A program made the position numbers and the translations under genes. DNA of 38,120 nt from Spirochaetaceae bacterium (GTDB taxonomy: Bacteria; Spirochaetota; Spirochaetia; DSM-2461), in the NCBI GenBank assembly GCA_016744925.1, contig JADGDJ010000016.1, positions 1 through 38,120 on the forward strand, in the 5' to 3' direction. The stretch's first letter is position 1. Each line of letters starts with the position of its first letter. Positions 25,247 through 32,669 of the stretch are shown here, piece by piece. The notes below the pieces were generated by a model, which did no database searches, was not told the origin of the DNA, and saw nothing but the letters and a program-made list of their open reading frames with translations.

Positions 25247-25254
25247 AAGGCTGT

Positions 25255-25284
25255 ATCATAAATTAATCCTTTTGTTAATGAAAA
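25255..25284 (-). promoter_or_regulatory. Possible promoter giving a leaderless transglycosylase mRNA
   Basis: On the minus strand TTTTCA (25279-25284, 4 of 6) and TATGAT (25255-25260, 5 of 6) are 18 nt apart. The -10 ends 8 nt before ATG 25246, so transcription would start at or next to the start codon. Confidence 0.45.
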
Positions 25285-25321
25285 GAGTGAACTTTAGAAT
25301 TTGACGATAATTAATAATTTT

Positions 25322-26011
25322 TTATTTAATAAATTTGTATCCTCGACCCCTTATGGTTAGAATATGCTTTGGAATGTCCGACTCGGATAGTTTCTGCCTG
25401 ATTTTCGCAATGTGTACATCGACGGTCCTCGAAGATGTTTCAGAATCATAACCCCATACTTCATCGAGCATTTTATCTCTTTGTATAATCTTACTATGGT
25501 GAAGCAGCATATACTCGAGTAGCCTGTATTCCTGCCCATTTAAAGGGATTTCTTTCTCATTCGAAAAGAGTTCTCCCTTTTCCCTGTCCAGTGTAAAATT
25601 ACCAAAAGTGATCACAGAAGTATCCCTGTTGGAAGAGGTCCCATTCAATTGAGACCGACGAATCAGCGCTCCAACCCTTGCAAGAAGCACTGACATGTCA
25701 AATGGTTTTGCCATGTAATCGTCAGCGCCCTGCCTCAGTCCCAGTACGGTATCCAGGTTGGTATTTCTGGCTGTGAGCATTAAAACGGGAGTCGATATTC
25801 CTGCTTTTCGGATATTCTCGCAAACCGCATATCCATCTCTTCCGGGAAGCATAATATCCAGTAATATGGCATCAAATTTTTCTGCTCTTGCTGTTTGTTC
25901 CCCTGAAATTCCATCGCCTCTGATTGTTACTTCATAACCTTCGGCTTTTAATCTGTCTTCCAATGTCATCTGAACACCCGGTTCATCTTCTATTATCAAT
26001 ATTTTATTCAT
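25322..26011 (-). CDS. OmpR/PhoB-family response regulator
   Basis: The 229-residue regulator has a receiver domain (acidic pocket E8-D9, phospho-acceptor Asp52 in LLDIMLPGRDG, Thr/Ala switch in LMLTARN, Lys in YMAKPFDMSVLL near 105) and a C-terminal winged helix, residues about 135-229, with LNGQEYRLLEYML, DEVWGYDSETSSRTVDVHIAKIRQKL and IRGRGYKFIK. GGAG sits 8 nt before the ATG, and the kinase stop is only 3 nt upstream, so the pair is one operon. Regulators of this family bind direct repeats spaced about 10-11 bp. The TTTACA arrays at 27786-27822 and 29093-29129 fit that exactly and are the likely targets. Confidence 0.95.
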   Translation of the reverse strand: MNKILIIEDEPGVQMTLEDRLKAEGYEVTIRGDGISGEQTARAEKFDAILLDIMLPGRDGYAVCENIRKAGISTPVLMLTARNTNLDTVLGLRQGADDYMAKPFDMSVLLARVGALIRRSQLNGTSSNRDTSVITFGNFTLDREKGELFSNEKEIPLNGQEYRLLEYMLLHHSKIIQRDKMLDEVWGYDSETSSRTVDVHIAKIRQKLSESDIPKHILTIRGRGYKFIK

Positions 26012-26014
26012 GAA

Positions 26015-27721
26015 TTATTCTCCGCTGTTTATACTGTAGTAGGGGATTTTTAATGTGAAGCGGCACCCCTTTTTCAACCGACCATCAACTCTCTCATAAG
26101 GGCTGGTAAGTTTAAGTGAGCCCCCGAGCAATCGTGCTTTTCTCATGGATAGGTAGAGACCCAGGCCACTTCCCTTAATTTGTTCCTTCAGACTTTTCTT
26201 CCCTCTGTAGAATGGATCATATATATGTTTTCTATCAATTTTGTCTATGCCCGAACCATCGTCTTCTACCGTAAATAAAAGTGTGTGGGGCAGTTGGACA
26301 TGTCCCGTAACCCTTATTTCTCCTTTTGTCTCTAAGTTGTAAGCATGTTTTGCACTATTGGAAATAAGATTGGTCAGTATCATTTCTAAAGTTTCTCTAT
26401 CCGAAAGAGCTTCATCCGGTAGAGACCTGAAATCGATTTTTATAATTTTATTCATCTCTTTTTCAAGTGAGTGAGAAAATATAATCAGGTTGTCATTAAT
26501 TTCTGAAAAAATAATTTTTTGTGTCTGAGGAGCCCGTTCCGCTTTACCCTCTAGTCTGGAAAACAGGAGAATTCCTTCAATCATGGAAGCAAGACGTGTC
26601 GATTGATCGGTTATCAACCCTCCATACTGTTTTATCCTGTCTGGTGAGAGTATCCCGTTTTTGATGTTATCCGCTGCAGCGTTAATCACTGTCAGGGGAG
26701 TTCTCAGTTCATGAGTGACTGTGGCTACAAATTCTTTTTCCCTCTGTCTCATCCGCCTGAGATGATTAATCTGAGCGAGTATCACTATATAGGCAATACC
26801 AATTCCTATGATCAGCAACAGGCTCATCAACCATTGAATTGTCAGAACAACTTCTCTTTCTTTAATCAGGGATTTTCCCCCGGAAAGGACATCGACATAA
26901 ACTGTCGGGATGGGCAGTGTCTCCTGGGGAGGTTTATCACGGTTAAACTTTAATTTAAACATTTTGTTCTCATCTTCGTTAAAAATGATCACTTGAAGAG
27001 GTATTTCTATAAGCCATGGTTTCTGAGTCGAGGTCAGTGCTTCCCCTATAATCCGGAAAGGAGAGTAATGATAATCAGTGTCTACGAGGCTGGTCACTTC
27101 TCCTGTTAAATCATAATGCCATTTAAGTTGATAGTTACTTTCGCTGTTCAGCTGTGATTGTTCTATTTCATTCTGATAAAAAGAGAGTATGTCAAATTGA
27201 AAAAAAATAGCATTTTTATCTGCCTTGTCAATCGGTGGCAGAGGTGTGCTAATCCAGACTTTCCCTCTGTCGAATTTATCGGGTATCAAAGAGATTCTTC
27301 TCGGATCATCTGCCATCTCTTCAGGAACCAATTCACTTGTTTCCCATCCATCCTCTGTGTACACATTGTATGTACTTGAATGTTCAGTCGTAAAAGAATA
27401 GGAGATCGAGGTCATGTATCTTTTGTCAAAAGTGGAAATTCCCGCTTCGAACAAATAGACAACCCGCTCCTGAAGGTCTTCTTCACTAGACAGATCTCTG
27501 AAATACTCAAAACGATCACCAAGAAATGGGAAGAAGGAAAACTGTTCTGAAATAGCGGCTTGAATCCTGTAGGAAAAGTTCCTATATAGCTCGGTAAGGT
27601 TTTTTTCAGCGGAAGAGGTTACCCACCGGTATTGTATTGTTGATAGGATAATAAGTGCTATGACAACAATAGTCGCTGAAACCCTGCTGAATATTTTACT
27701 GCTCGTAGATGTGCCTATCAT
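26015..27721 (-). CDS. Sensor histidine kinase (HisKA type)
   Basis: The 568-residue inner-membrane kinase has one span at about residues 13-31, a large periplasmic sensor of about 260 residues, and a second span at about 294-314 (LMSLLLIIGIGIAYIVILAQI). Next come the HisKA domain (TVTHELRTPLTVINAAADN, phospho-acceptor His337) and the ATPase domain with the N-box LISNSAKHAYN near 455, VEDDGSGIDKID near 485 and GSGLGLYLSMRKA near 520. The sensor domain is not one I recognise. There is no ribosome site: ATG 27721 lies 7 nt after a TATACT -10, so translation is probably leaderless. It is divergent from the FliB-like gene. Confidence 0.94.
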   Translation of the reverse strand: MIGTSTSSKIFSRVSATIVVIALIILSTIQYRWVTSSAEKNLTELYRNFSYRIQAAISEQFSFFPFLGDRFEYFRDLSSEEDLQERVVYLFEAGISTFDKRYMTSISYSFTTEHSSTYNVYTEDGWETSELVPEEMADDPRRISLIPDKFDRGKVWISTPLPPIDKADKNAIFFQFDILSFYQNEIEQSQLNSESNYQLKWHYDLTGEVTSLVDTDYHYSPFRIIGEALTSTQKPWLIEIPLQVIIFNEDENKMFKLKFNRDKPPQETLPIPTVYVDVLSGGKSLIKEREVVLTIQWLMSLLLIIGIGIAYIVILAQINHLRRMRQREKEFVATVTHELRTPLTVINAAADNIKNGILSPDRIKQYGGLITDQSTRLASMIEGILLFSRLEGKAERAPQTQKIIFSEINDNLIIFSHSLEKEMNKIIKIDFRSLPDEALSDRETLEMILTNLISNSAKHAYNLETKGEIRVTGHVQLPHTLLFTVEDDGSGIDKIDRKHIYDPFYRGKKSLKEQIKGSGLGLYLSMRKARLLGGSLKLTSPYERVDGRLKKGCRFTLKIPYYSINSGE

Positions 27722-27728
27722 AGAGATA

Positions 27729-27757
27729 AGTATAACTTATGTTTATTTTACTGACGA
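27729..27757 (-). promoter_or_regulatory. Kinase/regulator promoter, apparently leaderless
   Basis: On the minus strand TCGTCA (27752-27757, 4 of 6) and TATACT (27729-27734, 5 of 6) are 17 nt apart. Only 7 nt separate the -10 from ATG 27721. The TTTACA array begins 28 nt upstream of the -35, placed well for autoregulation. Confidence 0.5.
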
Positions 27758-27785
27758 GTGGAGTGAGCTATGAGTCCATATCATT

Positions 27786-27822
27786 TTTACAAAGTTTACA
27801 ATAGTTTTACAATGGATTTACT
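27786..27822 (+). promoter_or_regulatory. Four-part TTTACA array, copy 1 (candidate response-regulator site)
   Basis: TTTACA begins at 27786, 27795 and 27806, and TTTACT at 27817, giving spacings of 9, 11 and 11. The same spacing recurs at 29093-29129, with 30 of 40 aligned bases identical. The reverse complement TGTAAA at 11-bp spacing resembles the direct-repeat boxes of OmpR-family regulators such as WalR and CpxR. It sits between the kinase promoter and the FliB-like gene. Confidence 0.7.
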
Positions 27823-27914
27823 CTTCTACTCTTTCATTTGAAACGGGGACATTATTTTGAAAGTCTGGTAAAATTACTATTCCGGGATTAATGGGGAGGA
27901 CGAATAAATACATC

Positions 27915-29090
27915 ATGAAGAAAATGACCAGGATTTTAAGCCCATCTTATTTAAAGAATTTTAAGTGTATAGGCAGTGAATGTGAGGATAGCTGTTGCAT
28001 CGGATGGGATATCGATATAGATAAACTCACTTACAGGAGATATTTTCGTACCAAAGATACGCAGATGAAGAAAGCATTTGTCGAACATGTCTATAAAAAT
28101 GATGATAGTGATTGCGATGAGATTGATTATGGGCGAGTGAGGATCAATGAAAAGAAATGGTGTCCTTTTCTGAATAAAGAGAAACTCTGCAATATTTACA
28201 GCAATTTAGGTGAAGACTATTTATCCAATGTCTGTTACTCCTTCCCGAGAGTGTACAATATCATCGATAATGTTTACGAATGTTCACTCTATATGTCCTG
28301 TCCCGAAGCGGTGAGACAGATGTTGTCCAATGATGAACCCATAAAATTTGTAGAAGAAGATGTTTTTCTTGAAAAATACATCATTCAGAGTTTCCTCGAT
28401 TCAAAAGAGAGTCAATGGAAAAATTCTCCTCTTCGAAAACTGAAGGAGATCCGCTCACTATCCATAGGAATTGTACAGGACAGAAAAATTTCACTTTCCC
28501 GGAGGCTTTTGCGGCTGGGTACAAGGCTGAGTGAAATATCCTCTCCGAAAGATCTGCAGGAAAAGAGTTGTTTAAATATTTCTGATTATTATACTTTTCA
28601 GATGGGATTTTTTAAAAAAGCCGTCGATTCTCTTCATGTTTTTACTGAAATTGATAGTGATGTTTTTATTGAACTCACAGGGATGCTTCACCGGGGATTT
28701 CTTCTGGATGAAAATATTGCCCTCACTGAAAAAGCAAAGTTGTACAGGAAAGCTCGGGAAACCATTGTAGAACCTTTCCTGAAATCAAATTCCTATATCT
28801 TCGAGCATTACCTTGTGAATTTTATGTTTCAGGGAAATTTTCCTTTTACAGAAAATGAGAGTGCTTTTGAAGGATATCTCATGATAATCGCCAGATATGC
28901 ACTCATGAAATTTTATCTTGCCGGTATAGGGTCTGTAAACGGTACAATAAATAAAGAAGATGTTGTTCTGGTCATTCAAGCTTTTACGAAAACTGTGGAA
29001 CACCATAGAACATTTATATTTGACCTCTTAGAAGATATAAAACAGAGAGAATTTGATAATATGGAGTTTATCACTCTGCTTTTGAAATAG
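27915..29090 (+). CDS. fliB: FliB-like lysine-N-methylase, Cys-rich
   Basis: The roughly 391-residue protein matches the FliB family, named for methylation of flagellin lysines. It has a cysteine-rich N-terminal half: LKNFKCIGSECEDSCCIGWDIDID, then WCPFLNKEKLCNIY near 95, LSNVCYSFPRV near 120 and ECSLYMSCPEAVRQML near 135. The cysteines probably bind an iron-sulfur cluster or metal. The C-terminal half is helical and poorly conserved. The start is uncertain: ATG 27915 and 27924 match the usual N-terminus, while ATG 27891 adds MGRTNKYI. GGGGAGG at 27893-27899 is 15 nt from 27915. No flagellar gene is nearby; it sits between the kinase/regulator pair and an export operon, so its target may not be flagellin. 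Confidence 0.85.
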   Translation: MKKMTRILSPSYLKNFKCIGSECEDSCCIGWDIDIDKLTYRRYFRTKDTQMKKAFVEHVYKNDDSDCDEIDYGRVRINEKKWCPFLNKEKLCNIYSNLGEDYLSNVCYSFPRVYNIIDNVYECSLYMSCPEAVRQMLSNDEPIKFVEEDVFLEKYIIQSFLDSKESQWKNSPLRKLKEIRSLSIGIVQDRKISLSRRLLRLGTRLSEISSPKDLQEKSCLNISDYYTFQMGFFKKAVDSLHVFTEIDSDVFIELTGMLHRGFLLDENIALTEKAKLYRKARETIVEPFLKSNSYIFEHYLVNFMFQGNFPFTENESAFEGYLMIIARYALMKFYLAGIGSVNGTINKEDVVLVIQAFTKTVEHHRTFIFDLLEDIKQREFDNMEFITLLLK

Positions 29091-29092
29091 AT

Positions 29093-29129
29093 TTTACATA
29101 GTTTACAATCCTTTTACATAGAATTAACC
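29093..29129 (+). promoter_or_regulatory. Four-part TTTACA array, copy 2 (upstream of export operon)
   Basis: TTTACA begins at 29093, 29102 and 29113, and TTAACC at 29124, giving spacings of 9, 11 and 11 as in copy 1. It starts 2 nt after the FliB-like stop. The fourth element lies where a -35 would be for the TATATT at 29150, an arrangement typical of activation by OmpR-family regulators. Confidence 0.72.
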
Positions 29130-29149
29130 ACGACAAATTCCTCCGCCTG

Positions 29150-29155
29150 TATATT
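29150..29155 (+). promoter_or_regulatory. Possible -10 of the export operon
   Basis: TATATT matches 5 of 6 consensus bases. The -35 position (about 29127-29132, ACCACG) is poor and overlaps the last TTTACA-type element, which suggests an activator-dependent promoter. A leader of about 125 nt would result. An alternative pair, TTGAAT at 29200 with AATCAT at 29222, is also possible. Confidence 0.4.
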
Positions 29156-29265
29156 TATTTAAAGGTTGGTTGCATCTTTTAATGCATCCAGTCATTGAGT
29201 TGAATTGCAGGACCGGTCACAAATCATTTTTGTCGATTGACCATAAAACACCTGCATAGGAGCTC

Positions 29266-29298
29266 ATGTGCCACCTAGGAGGAACATATGGCATCTGA
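29266..29298 (+). CDS. Possible 10-codon leader ORF overlapping the adaptor start
   Basis: ATG 29266 has its own AGGAG 3 nt upstream (29258-29262) and reads MCHLGGTYGI then TGA. It is out of frame with, and overlaps, the adaptor start at 29288, and its codons contain the AGGAGG ribosome site of the adaptor. Translating it could block or couple adaptor initiation. It may equally be chance. Confidence 0.25.
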   Translation: MCHLGGTYGI

Positions 29299-30580
29299 AA
29301 GAAAAATAATACAGGTTGAGGATTCAGCCCCATTAATTTCAAAAAAAAAGAAAAAGCAGGCGATTGTTACGGGAGTTATTCTCGCTGGAATTATCGGGCT
29401 GGTCATTCTTATCATTGGACTCAAGTCCTCTCAGAATATCACAGTTATTGGCGATTACACCTTAGCAAAAGTCTCTTCGGAATCGTTAACCACATCCACT
29501 GAAGCCAGTGGTACAGTAGTTCTACCGACTCAAGTATCCATCGTGAGTATGGAAGAGGGCTATGCCAAAGAACTATTGGTCAACGAAGGTGATTCTGTCA
29601 CTGATGCCACCATTTTGGCAGTACTTGACGTGCCTGAGCTGGAAGAGGACAGGGATGACCTGGCTCTTGAGCTGGAAACTGAAAAAATTGGACTCGAAGA
29701 GATTCATTTGGATTTTGAATATACAATTAAAGAGCTGAATATAGATTTGGACCGGATAAACGATGATATTGCCGAAGCGGGATATGATGTGGATGCGGAA
29801 AAGGAACTTCTCAACCTTAAAAGCTCCCGTCTTTCAGAATACGAAGATGCCGTCGATATACTTGATGCCCTATTAGAGGAAAAAGAAGATCTTGTTTTCA
29901 GTATAGAGAAAGAAACCCGTGGCAATGAACTGAATATCAGGAAACAGATAGCCTTGATCAATCAGCTGAACGTAAGTCTTCGTCGAGTTGAGCAGGATAT
30001 TGCGGATTCTCAAATAACCAGTCCCATTGCCGGAGATGTGCTCAGTCTTAATGAAGATCTGACGGTTCCTGGAAGTCTTATCGAGGAGAGCACGGCTCTT
30101 TTTACAATTGCCAATACAGAAGATGTCTATATCGATCTCGAAGTATACGAACAGTATAGTTCTTATCTGGAAATCGGAGGAACGATGGATCTTGTCATCA
30201 GTTCCACCTTGATAGAAGCGGAAATTACACAGATCGGTCAAATTGCTTCTCTTTCTTCAGACGGATTAGCAGCCACCATCTCTGTAAGGGCGAAACCGCT
30301 GGATGTGACAGATTTGACTCCCGGCGCCTCTGCAGTAGCTGATATCCCTCTGGGTACGAAAGAAAACGCTCTCATATTGCCCAGAGGTTCCTATCTGACC
30401 ACTGGAAATCAGAAATATGTCTACAAAATCGATGGATCTGAAGCGTATAAAACAGAAGTTGTCTTTGGTGAAATGCAGGGAAGTCAGGTTGAAGTTCTCA
30501 GCGGACTTAAAGCCGGTGACCAGATAATAATCAGTTCTTATCAGAACTTTATCAATCAGGACGTCATTGAAATAAAATAG
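29288..30580 (+). CDS. MacA/HlyD-like periplasmic adaptor
   Basis: The 430-residue membrane-fusion protein links an inner-membrane ABC exporter to an outer-membrane channel. It has a Lys-rich cytoplasmic start, one span (about residues 28-48), a split lipoyl domain (STEASGTVVLPTQVSIVSMEEGYAKELLVNEGD near 75, and ITSPIAGDVLSLNEDL near 240), a long coiled-coil hairpin between them (about 120-235), then beta-barrel and membrane-proximal domains ending in LKAGDQIIISSYQNF. AGGAGG lies 5 nt before the ATG. It heads an operon with an ABC ATPase, two permeases and a TolC-like protein. Confidence 0.92.
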   Translation: MASERKIIQVEDSAPLISKKKKKQAIVTGVILAGIIGLVILIIGLKSSQNITVIGDYTLAKVSSESLTTSTEASGTVVLPTQVSIVSMEEGYAKELLVNEGDSVTDATILAVLDVPELEEDRDDLALELETEKIGLEEIHLDFEYTIKELNIDLDRINDDIAEAGYDVDAEKELLNLKSSRLSEYEDAVDILDALLEEKEDLVFSIEKETRGNELNIRKQIALINQLNVSLRRVEQDIADSQITSPIAGDVLSLNEDLTVPGSLIEESTALFTIANTEDVYIDLEVYEQYSSYLEIGGTMDLVISSTLIEAEITQIGQIASLSSDGLAATISVRAKPLDVTDLTPGASAVADIPLGTKENALILPRGSYLTTGNQKYVYKIDGSEAYKTEVVFGEMQGSQVEVLSGLKAGDQIIISSYQNFINQDVIEIK

Positions 30581-30602
30581 AACGGAATAAAAGGAGAAAA
30601 TA

Positions 30603-31298
30603 ATGATTCAATTAAACGGAATTAGTAAATTATATGACTTAGGTGAAACAAAAGTAAATGCTCTTAAAGATGTCAATCTGACAATAAACAGGGGGGAATA
30701 TGTTGCTATAATGGGACCTTCCGGTTCCGGGAAATCGACACTGATGCATATTCTAGGAATACTCGATACGGTCTCTGGAGGTCAGTATCTACTGGAGGAC
30801 TACGATATTACATCGCTACCCGATAAGGAACAGGCTAGAATCAGAAACAAACATTTTGGTTTTATATTTCAAAGTTTTAACCTCTTTCCCGAACTCAGTG
30901 CCCTGGAAAATGTCATGCTTCCCATGAGCTATGGGGGCATCTCATATAAAAACAGACGATCCAGAGCCCAGGAACTGCTCGAAGATGTGGGTCTTGCGCA
31001 CAGGATGTATCATCTTCCCACAATGATGAGTGGTGGAGAGCAGCAGAGAGTGGCCATTGCACGATCGCTTTCGAATGATCCCGATCTTATTCTTGCTGAT
31101 GAACCTACGGGAAATCTTCCCTCTGACAAAGGTGAAGAGATAATGACTATGCTGGAAAAACTCAATGATAAAGGTGTCACTGTCGTTATGGTTACTCATA
31201 ACCCGGAGCAGGGGAATCGAGCTAAAAGAAAAATTTCTATCAAAGACGGACTCCTGCACAAAGATGAAATTGTAGTAAAAGAGGCTTTCAATGGCTAA
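30603..31298 (+). CDS. ABC exporter ATPase, MacB/LolD type
   Basis: The 231-residue ATPase has Walker [10 protein letters not shown] near residue 39, Q-loop [22 protein letters not shown] near 87, signature [15 protein letters not shown] near 140, Walker [12 protein letters not shown] near 160 and the H-loop VTHNPE near 198. This pattern is the MacB/LolD/FtsE subfamily that drives MacB-type mechanotransmission exporters. AAGGAG precedes the ATG by 7 nt. It is a separate gene rather than fused to the permease as in E. coli MacB. Its stop overlaps the first permease by 8 nt. Confidence 0.95.
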   Translation: MIQLNGISKLYDLGETKVNALKDVNLTINRGEYVAIMGPSGSGKSTLMHILGILDTVSGGQYLLEDYDITSLPDKEQARIRNKHFGFIFQSFNLFPELSALENVMLPMSYGGISYKNRRSRAQELLEDVGLAHRMYHLPTMMSGGEQQRVAIARSLSNDPDLILADEPTGNLPSDKGEEIMTMLEKLNDKGVTVVMVTHNPEQGNRAKRKISIKDGLLHKDEIVVKEAFNG

Positions 31299-32658
31299 TG
31301 AATCTTTTCTTATTATAAAAAGGCGGTTTGTCAACAGACTGCTTGAATCCGGCTTGCTGATTCTGGCCGTCGCCCTCGGTGTGGGTACGGCAGCATCGGG
31401 ATTGTCGCTGCTGCTCCACACAAACGAATACAGCGAAAATATGCTCTCTTCCACTTCTTATAGGGAACTCGTGGTAACAACAAAAGACGACGCAGAAGAC
31501 ATGGAAACTCCTGTGGTGGCAAAAGGTAATGGAGATGATGTTATTCTCACGTCAAAAGATTTGACCGCTGCAGAAATAGTTCCACTGGTTTCTTATGCCT
31601 ATATATCAAATAAGGACAAGTTGAGATTTTTAAACCAGGAGATGATAGAGCGTTTCAGTCAAGATGGTGGACCTGGTGGCGGTGAAAAAGAGTCCGATGA
31701 AATTGATTCTCAAGAGGCTGAGAGGACCGAGAAGTTCGATGAAATGCAGGAGAGCTTGAAAGAGGCCGCTTCTAATCCGGAAATTATCGTTCCTGAAATC
31801 GAAGAGCTCTCAGGTTATGAAATCACTCCACAGTATTTCAGTGCCCATAATCTGGAGACTCAATACGGTAGCCTTTTTACAGAAACAGATATGAATTCTC
31901 TCTCTCGATTTATTGTGCTTGGAGTAAATACTGCAGAATTACTCTCTGAAGAGGGCACTGATATATCCACCCTGATAGGGAAAAAAATCCTCTCATTCGA
32001 TACCTATTATACCATTATCGGTATTCTGGAGGAGAGTGGTTCTCTTGTTGATGACCTCTATTTCACTCCCGATACGGGAAATGTGGGTAATGGCGCTAAT
32101 CAGTTCGGAAGTGACAGTAATAAACAGCTCCGATTTACTGTTTCAGATCCTTCAGATCTCGATGCTACATCAGAACTGCTGACGAACTGGTTTGAAAAAA
32201 CCTATGGAGAAGGGGAATTTGTTATTTCAAATCCCAGAGCTGAGGCGGAGAGACTTGTGAACCGAAACAAGGGGATTAGTCTGCTGATACTCTTTCTTAG
32301 TGTGGCCGGTCTTTTTATCGCATCGGTCAATATTTCTCATATTCTTATGAGCCGCACACTCAGAATGAAAAAACATGTGGGTATACTCAAAGCATTGGGG
32401 GCATCCAATAAAGATATTCTCAAGCTTTTTTCCAGCGAAGCTCTTGTAATCACTCTTATGGGGGCACTGTTGGGTACTGTAATTGCTTTTCCACTGGCAA
32501 ATGCTATGGAGAGTGCCATGGGGCTCGATCAGGGATCCTGGTTGTATATTGGGACTGGAGTTCTTCTTTCCTCATTGCTGACGATGGTCTTTTCTATAAT
32601 CCCGTCATTTCAGAATTCGGGAATTGAAGCCGCTGATGCCATGAGAACAGCGGTTTAA
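31291..32658 (+). CDS. MacB-like ABC exporter permease 1
   Basis: The 455-residue inner-membrane protein has the FtsX/MacB layout: one N-terminal span (LLESGLLILAVALGVGTAAS), a large periplasmic domain of about 280 residues, and three C-terminal spans starting near residue 327 (GISLLILFLSVAGLFIASVNI) with the cytoplasmic RTLRMKKHVGILKALGASNKDIL loop. The periplasmic domain carries a Gly-Pro run followed by a very acidic stretch (GGPGGGEKESDEIDSQEAER near 128) that I do not know from other family members. It probably pairs with the next permease as a heterodimer. Confidence 0.9.
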   Translation: MANESFLIIKRRFVNRLLESGLLILAVALGVGTAASGLSLLLHTNEYSENMLSSTSYRELVVTTKDDAEDMETPVVAKGNGDDVILTSKDLTAAEIVPLVSYAYISNKDKLRFLNQEMIERFSQDGGPGGGEKESDEIDSQEAERTEKFDEMQESLKEAASNPEIIVPEIEELSGYEITPQYFSAHNLETQYGSLFTETDMNSLSRFIVLGVNTAELLSEEGTDISTLIGKKILSFDTYYTIIGILEESGSLVDDLYFTPDTGNVGNGANQFGSDSNKQLRFTVSDPSDLDATSELLTNWFEKTYGEGEFVISNPRAEAERLVNRNKGISLLILFLSVAGLFIASVNISHILMSRTLRMKKHVGILKALGASNKDILKLFSSEALVITLMGALLGTVIAFPLANAMESAMGLDQGSWLYIGTGVLLSSLLTMVFSIIPSFQNSGIEAADAMRTAV

Positions 32659-32669
32659 GGATAAATAAA

